Assembly: GCA_035291605.1 (NCBI GenBank)
Contig: DATDRS010000300.1
Location: 1 to 5,191, forward strand
DNA from: DATDRS01 sp035291605
Lineage (GTDB): Bacteria; Chloroflexota; Anaerolineae; Anaerolineales; UBA6663
DNA length: 5,191 nucleotides
Direction of reading: 5' to 3'
Below the pieces are notes generated by a model. It was not told the origin of the DNA, searched no databases, and saw only the letters and a list, made by a program, of their open reading frames with translations. Below, one piece after another: positions 1 through 5,191 of this stretch (position 1 is its first letter; each line of letters begins with the position of its first letter). A program made the translations under genes and the position numbers.

Positions 1-1232
1 GCCCGGCCAATCCCATCCTCGGCGCGGATCTTTTCGCCCAACACCCTGGCGCGCTCTTTCATCTCCGGGTCCGTGGCGGCGATGCGGATCGCCTCGCCCA
101 GGTTCTCCGCCGTTACCTTAGGGCGTGGAATGGGCTTTGGCCCTACGCCGAGGGCTGCGACGCGCCCGCCCCAAAACGGCTGGTCGGCCATGTGGGGCAC
201 GACCAGGGTGGGGACCCCTGCGCGCAGACCGGCCGCCGTCGTGCCCGCGCCGCCGTGATGCGCCACCGCCGCCATGCGCGGATACAGCCAACTGTGCGGC
301 GCAGCGTCGAGCCGGAAAATCGTCGAGGGCAAGTCCTCTCCACCGAGGCCGGCCCAGCCCGCGAGCAGGACCGCGCGCCGCCCGCTCCGGCTCACGGCCT
401 CCGCCACCAGCCGCGTGATTTTCTGCGGGTCACGGCCCGTCATGCTCCCAAAGCCGATGCAAACCGGCGGTTCCCCGGCTTCGATGAACTCCACCAGTGC
501 GGGCGGCGGCGACGAGTGATCGCGTTCATCCAGGAACCAGTAGCCGGTGGTGTAGTAGTTAGCGGGCCAATCGGATGGGTGCGGCACGACGTGCGGGCTG
601 TAGCCATGTACGACCAGCATTCTACGGCGGGCATCGAGATTCTGTCTCAGGCTTTGGGGCGGCAGCCCCAGCACCTGCTGGCGGAAGCGGTTGGCTGGAG
701 CGCCATAGAGCTGCCAGGGCATCGTTTCCACCAGCGCCCTGCCAAACAGATAATTGAGCGCGCTCTCACGACTGGGCGCGGGCGCGTTGATGGTCGCCGC
801 GCCGCTGTGGGTGGCGATGAGCGAAGGCTGGAGCGGCATGCTGATGTGCCTGGCCCGGAGTTTCTCGGCAATGGAAACGGCGTACAGGTCCGAGGTGAAA
901 CTGCTGACAATCGCCCCGGCGTCCTGGCAGGCATTCCACGCGTCCATGATCATCGCCCAACCCGACTGGTCGAGCAGCGCCTTCATCACGCGCAGCTGCC
1001 GGATGGGGTTGTTGCCCTGCTCCACCCAGTCCTGGCCGCCCTCGCTTTCCATGATGGCCTGAATGTCAATCGAGGCCGCCGCCGCTTCAAGGCCGTGGCT
1101 TTCAATCCACGCCTTGAAGTGCGCGCTGGCCAGGATGCACACGTGATGGCCTTTGACCTTGAGCGCCTGGCCCAAAGCAATCGCCGGCTGCACATCGCCG
1201 CGCGTCCCAAAAGCAATAAAAGTGATCCGCAT
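1..1232 (-). CDS. GT1-family glycosyltransferase, sterol/lipid glucosyltransferase-like (Atg26/UGT80, YjiC group), 3' end missing
   Basis: Reading right to left from the ATG at 1232, 410 codons stay open to the window edge. The protein starts MRITFIAFGTRGDVQP; GTRGDVQP (residues 9-16) is the N-terminal signature of Atg26/UGT80-type sterol glucosyltransferases and their bacterial relatives. The C-terminal half has GFGSM (260-264) and the nucleotide-sugar motif HHGGAGTT (325-332), followed by GVPTLVVPHMADQPFWGGRV (339-358), where D350-Q351 are the pair expected to hold the sugar. This is a two-Rossmann GT-B enzyme that should move a hexose from a UDP-sugar to a lipid, sterol, hopanoid, polyketide or similar hydroxyl. 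The acceptor cannot be read from sequence. No signal peptide or membrane segment is visible, so it is cytosolic or peripheral. Only about 10-20 residues should be missing. ATG 1232 is the first possible start, because an in-frame TAG lies at 1251-1253. The gene follows the regulator by 60 bp and may be co-transcribed with it. Confidence 0.95.
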   Translation of the reverse strand, partial: MRITFIAFGTRGDVQPAIALGQALKVKGHHVCILASAHFKAWIESHGLEAAAASIDIQAIMESEGGQDWVEQGNNPIRQLRVMKALLDQSGWAMIMDAWNACQDAGAIVSSFTSDLYAVSIAEKLRARHISMPLQPSLIATHSGAATINAPAPSRESALNYLFGRALVETMPWQLYGAPANRFRQQVLGLPPQSLRQNLDARRRMLVVHGYSPHVVPHPSDWPANYYTTGYWFLDERDHSSPPPALVEFIEAGEPPVCIGFGSMTGRDPQKITRLVAEAVSRSGRRAVLLAGWAGLGGEDLPSTIFRLDAAPHSWLYPRMAAVAHHGGAGTTAAGLRAGVPTLVVPHMADQPFWGGRVAALGVGPKPIPRPKVTAENLGEAIRIAATDPEMKERARVLGEKIRAEDGIGR

Positions 1233-1239
1233 TCCTTCT
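1233..1239 (-). promoter_or_regulatory. Shine-Dalgarno-like AGAAGGA abutting the glycosyltransferase start
   Basis: On the minus strand the bases just before the ATG at 1232 read AGAAGGA. The motif is good, but it touches the start codon instead of standing 5-9 nt away, so normal Shine-Dalgarno pairing would be strained. No other start codon is available nearby, and the protein N-terminus matches its family exactly, so the start itself is not in doubt. Initiation may be weak or depend on ribosomes arriving from the upstream regulator gene; that is inference. Confidence 0.45.
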
Positions 1240-1305
1240 CTGTCTACTGCCTACTGACGACTGGTGATTGATTACTGATTACTGATCACTGATCACTGAT
1301 TACTG
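1236..1305. repeat. Heptanucleotide tandem repeat array (minus-strand unit CAGTnnn), ten units
   Basis: Seventy bases divide into ten consecutive 7-mers in one register. On the plus strand they are TTCTCTG, TCTACTG, CCTACTG, ACGACTG, GTGATTG, ATTACTG, ATTACTG, ATCACTG, ATCACTG and ATTACTG. Nine of the ten end in CTG and one in TTG. The five units at 1271-1305 differ from each other only at the third base (ATYACTG); the others are degenerate. The array spans the whole gap between the regulator and the glycosyltransferase and encodes the regulator's last four residues and stop. Read on the minus strand, the regular units carry TAA or TGA, and because 7 is not a multiple of 3 the array closes every frame. 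It resembles the short tandemly repeated heptanucleotides described in cyanobacteria, but its origin and role here are unknown. Confidence 0.9.
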
Positions 1306-4300
1306 TTCCCCGCCAATCGCCCCTCCAGCCGCTCCACTTCCTCCAACAGCCGCTTCCGCCCTCCGCTCTCGGCGATCTGCCGCGCTTCGGCCAGGCATTT
1401 GCGGGCCTCGTCGGGCGGCAGGAGAGGCGCGAGCCACAACCGGATCTGCGCGGCAAGGTGGCGCGTTCCCAGCGCGTCGGCGCGAGCCAGCGCGGTCGAG
1501 AAGCGGTGCACGGCGAGAGTCGTCTGCCCGCGTTCGCGCGCCACCAGGCCCAGGTTCGCCGTGAGACCGGCGATCCGCTCCGGGATGGCGAAGCGCTTTG
1601 CGAGGGCCAGGCCTTCCACGAAATGCGCCTCGGCGGTCTCCAGGTCGCGCGCGGCGAGCGCAATTTCACCGCGCGTGGAGTGCAGATACGGCAACAGCGG
1701 CAACACACCTTTTTCCCGCGCGAGTTGGAGGCCAGCCTGAACGTGCTCAAGCGCCTGGGGATCGCGCAGCAAGTGCAGATGATAGGCGAGGTTATTGTGC
1801 GCCAACGTCGCCCAGGTCACCGCGTCCACGCGGGCCGACTGAAGCGCGATGGCGAGCGCCTCGCGGTAGAGCGCGACCGCCTGCGGGAGGTCGCCCTGCT
1901 GCGCGGCGACGCCGCCCAGTTCGAACTTGATTTGAGCCAGGTCATCGGTCTCGCCGCGGGCCACGCACAACGCCTCGGCGTTTTTCAGATGTTCCTGCGC
2001 GCCGGCGAGGTCGGAGCCTTCGATCGAGAGGCAAGCCCCCCATACGAACTCGGCCAGCACGGACTTCTCAGGCCGCCCGAGGGCGCGGACCTGCCGGGCC
2101 AGCGCAATCACTTCGGCAAAGCGCGCCTGCTGCAACAGCGAGATGGCCAGGGCCAACTGCGCGTCGTCGGTTTGCAGGTCGCCCGCCCCGGCCTCCGATT
2201 GAGCCAGCGTGAGCGCCGCGTGAAACGCCTCCGAGGCCGGAGCCGCCTGCCCGGCCTGCAAATGCGCGCTGCCCAGCGCCATGAGGATCGCCGCGCGCTG
2301 CGCGCCCTCGGTTTCGCCGTGGAGGGCCTGCTCGTAGAACCCAATCGCCTCGGCCCACGCCGCCATGCGCGCGGCATGCTGCCCGGCGCGAAAGGCGTAA
2401 GGCGCGGCCCGGTCAGGCGCATGGCCTTCGCTAAAGTGAAACGCCAACCGCCCGGCGAGGGCGTCGAGGTCGGTACGTCCGTACAGGTTTTCCATCGCTT
2501 CGGCTACGCGACGATGAAGGAGGCGATGACGCAATTCGCCAATTTCGCGGTAAGCCACTTCCAGCGTCAGGCTATGGTCGAAGGTGTAGAGGCGGCCCGA
2601 CATGTCATTCGGGCTGGGATAGACAAGGCCAGCCGCGCGAAGCTCATCCAATGCATCGAGCGCGGCGGGTTCGGAGAGAGCGGCAGCGCGGGCGCACACG
2701 TCAAATTCAAAATCGCGCCCCATGGCCACGGCGGCATCCAGCATCCGCCGCGCCGGATCGGACAGGCGCGCCAGGCGTGACTGGATCAGCGCGAAAACAG
2801 TTTGCGGGACAAGCGGTGCGGTCGAAAGCGCGTTGAGATCGAGGCTGTCATCCGCACGGAGAATATCGTTCGCGCGAGCGTGGCGCACGAGCTCGGCCAG
2901 GATGTACGGGTTCCCCTCCGAAGCGCGGGCCAGCCAATCCGCGAGGGCCGGGGCGAACTGCGGGCTGAGGCGCTGCGCGAGGGCCAGGATCTCGTCGGGC
3001 GAGAAGCGCCTGAGGTCGAGGACAGTCAGGCGGCCCTCGCGCATGAGATTCTGCTGAAACAGCGCCAGCGGTGAGCGCGGCTCGACCGGGCGGGCCGTCC
3101 CCAAAAGGAAAACCCGAGCGGCGTCGCCCGCGCGTGCGAGGTACCCCAGCAGGGCCAGCGTGGCAGCGTCGGCCCACTGCAAATCGTCGAGGACGAGGAC
3201 GACCGGGCGCGAGGCGGCGCCGGAGAGCGCGATCAGGAACCGGCGCAGGCCCTCCCACAGCCGCGACTCTTCGGCGCTGGGGATGGTCGCGTTCCAGCGG
3301 AGCGTTTCGGCGCGCGCGGCGGGCAAGGCCTCCCGGAGCTCGGGGAGCAGGCGCGCTATTTCCGCCAGCCAGAGCGGCGCGAGGTCGAGGCCCGCGCGGA
3401 GGGCCAACCAATCGGGCCGCGCCAGCACGCTGCGCAGAGCTTCGATGACCGGCTGATACGGGAGCGCCTGCTCCAATTCACGCGCTCCGCCCACCAACCC
3501 CAGCGCGTCCGAAACGCGTATGAACTCGTCGGCCAGGCGCGTTTTGCCGATGCCCGGCTCGCCCTCGACGAGCGTGAGCTGGCGCGCGCCTCTCGCGAGC
3601 AGTTCGCGCAACATCTGAAGTTCTTCCGTGCGCCCGGCGAAAGGCAGGGAAGGGGTAATGAGTAATTGGAGATCAGGGATTGGAGATTGGGCGCTTGGGG
3701 TTCGGGATTTGTGGCTTGGGATTTCCAGGGCATCGGTGATGATGGCGTCATACAATGCCCGCGTTTCCGCCATTGGCGGGATGCCCATCTCCGCGTCGAG
3801 CAGTTTACGTAAGTGGTCATAGCGGCGGATAGCGCCAGTGCGGTCCCCGCCAAGATAGTGCAGGCGGATGGCGGCGCGCTGCAGGTCTTCCTGCAAGGGG
3901 TCAAATTCCAACGCGCGGTTCAGGGCGTCGAGGGCAATCGGGTAGTCCGCGCGAGCTTCGTGCTGCTCGGCAAGCGTCGTGAAGCCGCGCACGGCCAGGC
4001 GGCGGTAGCGCTCCCGTTCGGCCGAGATCCAGTCGTCGAATTCGGGCGCGTCAGGGAGGGTGAAGCCTTCGAGAAAGTCGCCACGGTAAAGCGAGAGGAC
4101 AGAGGTTGGAGATTGGAGATGAGGGCCTGGGGATCGGAGAGCTCGCTCGAACTGGCGGGCATCCACTTCCGCCTCGGACGCAAGTCCGAGGGTGTTCTCC
4201 TCCACCAACAGCGCCGGACCCAGCGCCTTGCGCAGGCCGTGCAGGGTAGTGCGCAGCACCTGCTGCGCGGCGGGGCGATTCTGGTCGGGCCAGAAGAGCG

Positions 4301-4439
4301 CGAGCAGGTGATCGCGGGTGAGCGGGCGAACGTGCGCGGCGAGATAGTAGATCAGGGCGCGGCTCTTGCGGCGCGGGATGGTGAGCGGACGCCCGTCGAG
4401 CAGCAGTTGCGGTGAACCAAGGAGCTGGACGGACAACAT
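1293..4439 (-). CDS. SARP/BTAD-type transcriptional regulator with AAA (STAND) ATPase and TPR domains
   Basis: A 1048-residue protein. Residues 1-95 form an OmpR/SARP winged helix (starts MLSVQLLGSPQLLLDGRPL; ALFWPDQ and LRTTLHGLRKAL are typical). A bacterial transcriptional activation domain covers about 96-239 (LYRGDFLEGF, then helical repeats). A linker of repeat origin occupies 240-265. An AAA_16-type ATPase begins at PFAGRTEEL (266), with Walker A GEPGIGKT (293-300), Walker B LVLDDLQWAD (415-424) and a GNPYILAEL segment near 510. About nine TPR-like units fill roughly 660-1040. No C-terminal LuxR helix-turn-helix is present, so DNA binding should come from the N-terminus. By family analogy it is a cytosolic ATP-dependent activator whose TPRs sense a ligand or partner; the signal and targets are unknown. 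The frame stays open upstream to ATGs at 4490 and 4583, but homology begins at 4439, directly after an extended -10 element. It precedes the glycosyltransferase by 60 bp. Confidence 0.93.
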   Translation of the reverse strand: MLSVQLLGSPQLLLDGRPLTIPRRKSRALIYYLAAHVRPLTRDHLLALFWPDQNRPAAQQVLRTTLHGLRKALGPALLVEENTLGLASEAEVDARQFERALRSPGPHLQSPTSVLSLYRGDFLEGFTLPDAPEFDDWISAERERYRRLAVRGFTTLAEQHEARADYPIALDALNRALEFDPLQEDLQRAAIRLHYLGGDRTGAIRRYDHLRKLLDAEMGIPPMAETRALYDAIITDALEIPSHKSRTPSAQSPIPDLQLLITPSLPFAGRTEELQMLRELLARGARQLTLVEGEPGIGKTRLADEFIRVSDALGLVGGARELEQALPYQPVIEALRSVLARPDWLALRAGLDLAPLWLAEIARLLPELREALPAARAETLRWNATIPSAEESRLWEGLRRFLIALSGAASRPVVLVLDDLQWADAATLALLGYLARAGDAARVFLLGTARPVEPRSPLALFQQNLMREGRLTVLDLRRFSPDEILALAQRLSPQFAPALADWLARASEGNPYILAELVRHARANDILRADDSLDLNALSTAPLVPQTVFALIQSRLARLSDPARRMLDAAVAMGRDFEFDVCARAAALSEPAALDALDELRAAGLVYPSPNDMSGRLYTFDHSLTLEVAYREIGELRHRLLHRRVAEAMENLYGRTDLDALAGRLAFHFSEGHAPDRAAPYAFRAGQHAARMAAWAEAIGFYEQALHGETEGAQRAAILMALGSAHLQAGQAAPASEAFHAALTLAQSEAGAGDLQTDDAQLALAISLLQQARFAEVIALARQVRALGRPEKSVLAEFVWGACLSIEGSDLAGAQEHLKNAEALCVARGETDDLAQIKFELGGVAAQQGDLPQAVALYREALAIALQSARVDAVTWATLAHNNLAYHLHLLRDPQALEHVQAGLQLAREKGVLPLLPYLHSTRGEIALAARDLETAEAHFVEGLALAKRFAIPERIAGLTANLGLVARERGQTTLAVHRFSTALARADALGTRHLAAQIRLWLAPLLPPDEARKCLAEARQIAESGGRKRLLEEVERLEGRLAGNSNQ
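3655..3720 (-). repeat. Repeat-derived in-frame linker between BTAD and ATPase domains
   Basis: This stretch contains two copies of ATTGGAGAT on the plus strand (3665-3673 and 3679-3687) within AT-richer, low-complexity sequence unlike the surrounding gene. It encodes about residues 240-262 of the regulator, a Ser/Pro-rich linker (IPSHKSRTPSAQSPIPDLQ...) exactly between the end of the BTAD helices and the PFAGR start of the ATPase. Part of it (about 3673-3703) aligns with the segment at 4105-4135, sharing the pattern GAnCCCCAnGC followed by ATCTCCAAT on the minus strand. The reading frame is kept. It looks like a repeat tolerated at a domain boundary. Confidence 0.7.
4103..4136 (-). repeat. 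Second in-frame copy of the ATCTCCAAT repeat, inside the BTAD entry region
   Basis: The plus strand carries GTTGGAGAT and ATTGGAGAT (4105-4113 and 4112-4120, overlapping) followed by GAGGGCCTGGGGATC. The 14 bases at 4112-4125 match 3665-3678 at 13 positions. It encodes residues 102-112, within SPGPHLQSPTS, between QFERAL and LYRGDFLEGF of the BTAD domain, a point where related regulators vary in length. The frame is maintained, and both copies lie in the same orientation within one gene. Confidence 0.65.
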
Positions 4440-4446
4440 GCGGTTG

Positions 4447-4455
4447 AGTATAGCA
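4447..4455 (-). promoter_or_regulatory. Extended -10 promoter of the regulator, predicted leaderless
   Basis: On the minus strand the sequence reads TGCTATACT, an extended -10 element (TGn plus TATACT). Seven bases separate it from the A of the ATG at 4439, so transcription should start at or one base before the start codon. No Shine-Dalgarno sequence precedes that ATG, which agrees with a leaderless mRNA. No convincing -35 hexamer is seen 16-18 bp upstream; an extended -10 can work without one. This is prediction from motif and spacing only. Confidence 0.55.
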
Positions 4456-4550
4456 TGAGGGAAGGCGACGAAAGAGGGTGACCATACCATTGGACAGGGC
4501 AGCGGATGGGTGGCAACGGATAATACGTCAATCAGCAAAACACCCTGCCA

Positions 4551-4559
4551 TGTTATACT
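4551..4559 (+). promoter_or_regulatory. Extended -10 promoter of the malic enzyme gene
   Basis: The plus strand reads TGTTATACT, the same extended -10 form as the divergent promoter. Transcription is expected near A4566, giving a leader of about 86 nt before the ATG at 4652. No clear -35 box is present at the usual distance (4531-4536 is ATCAGC). The two opposed promoters lie about 100 bp apart, so a protein bound between them could control both. Confidence 0.5.
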
Positions 4560-4583
4560 CAGCCTATCACGAAATCTCCTCAC

Positions 4584-4634
4584 AGTAGCGACTTGAGTCG
4601 CGTTTTTCAGCCGACGACTGAGGTCATCACTCAG
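4584..4634 (+). promoter_or_regulatory. Hairpin-rich 5' leader of the malic enzyme mRNA
   Basis: Two competing folds can be drawn. The local fold has GCGAC-TTGA-GTCGC (4588-4601 region) followed by a T run (4603-4607), and a second stem CTGAG/CTCAG (4618-4622 with 4630-4634). The long fold pairs 4584-4600 with 4615-4631, with 12 Watson-Crick and 2 wobble pairs out of 17 around a 14-nt loop. This could be an attenuator, an mRNA-stabilising leader, or a decayed palindromic repeat. The first hairpin plus T run looks like a weak terminator, but it lies inside the predicted leader, not after a gene. Confidence 0.4.
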
Positions 4635-4636
4635 AA

Positions 4637-4643
4637 AGAAGGA
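4637..4643 (+). promoter_or_regulatory. Ribosome-binding site of the malic enzyme gene
   Basis: AGAAGGA lies 8 nt before the ATG at 4652, at normal spacing, and fixes that start. It begins just after the predicted leader hairpin (ending at 4634), so folding of the leader could affect its access. Confidence 0.8.
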
Positions 4644-4651
4644 ACATAACT

Positions 4652-5191
<540 letters not shown>

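Noticed and set aside
192..1271. Long open frame of 359 codons on the plus strand, opposite the glycosyltransferase
   Set aside because: It is codon-aligned with the glycosyltransferase, so its stops would need TTA, CTA or TCA codons there, which are rare in GC-rich genes. Its translation is Arg/His-rich with no recognisable motif.
1236..1305. CRISPR array
   Set aside because: The period is 7 bp with no unique spacers and no cas genes nearby. This is a simple tandem repeat.
1458..2780. Open frame of 440 codons on the plus strand, opposite the regulator
   Set aside because: It has the same codon-aligned antisense cause. The minus-strand frame carries clear TPR and ATPase features, while this one has none and no ribosome-binding site.
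3813..4415. Open frame of 200 codons on the plus strand, opposite the winged-helix and BTAD part
   Set aside because: It is antisense to a well-supported domain and in the same register, so it is a by-product of codon use.
4440..4583. N-terminal extension of the regulator to ATG 4490 or 4583
   Set aside because: The extra 17-48 residues do not resemble the family, no ribosome-binding site precedes either ATG, and the extension would overlap the promoter elements of both genes. Homology starts sharply at the ATG at 4439.
4588..4607. Rho-independent terminator (GCGAC-TTGA-GTCGC plus T run)
   Set aside because: The stem is only 5 bp, and no plus-strand gene ends upstream of it. It lies inside the predicted malic enzyme leader, so I list it only as part of that leader.

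Overview
The window holds three protein genes. A glycosyltransferase is cut off by the left edge, a large transcriptional regulator lies complete in the middle, and the first 180 codons of an NADP-type malic enzyme run off the right edge. The DNA is GC-rich, with the codon use expected of such a genome. A SARP-like DNA-binding domain fused to an AAA/STAND ATPase and TPRs, an Atg26/UGT80-like bacterial glycosyltransferase, and short degenerate repeats of the ATCTCCAAT and CAGTnnn types together suggest a Chloroflexota (Anaerolineae-like) bacterium. An actinobacterium or another GC-rich lineage is not excluded. No rRNA, tRNA, CRISPR array, insertion sequence or phage gene was seen.

Layout. Positions 1-1232 (minus) encode a GT-B fold glycosyltransferase lacking only its last residues. 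Positions 1236-1305 are a heptanucleotide repeat array. It fills the whole gap between the first two genes and supplies the stop codon of the upstream gene. Positions 1293-4439 (minus) encode a 1048-residue regulator: winged helix, BTAD, AAA ATPase, then about nine TPR-like units. Positions 4440-4651 form a divergent promoter region. Each strand has a TGnTATACT extended -10 element. The minus-strand element sits so close to the regulator's ATG that the mRNA should be leaderless. The plus-strand element should give a leader of about 86 nt with a hairpin and a good ribosome-binding site before the malic enzyme gene, which starts at 4652.

How they fit together. The regulator and glycosyltransferase are co-directional with a 60-bp gap and no visible terminator, so they may be co-transcribed. 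The regulator probably senses a ligand or protein through its TPR/ATPase parts and binds DNA through its N-terminal winged helix. Its targets could be its own divergent promoter region and the glycosyltransferase, but this rests on position alone. The malic enzyme is a housekeeping carbon-metabolism gene and may be only a neighbour. No wholly new system is evident. The most unusual structure is the repeat family, which fills one intergenic gap and forms two in-frame linker segments inside the regulator.
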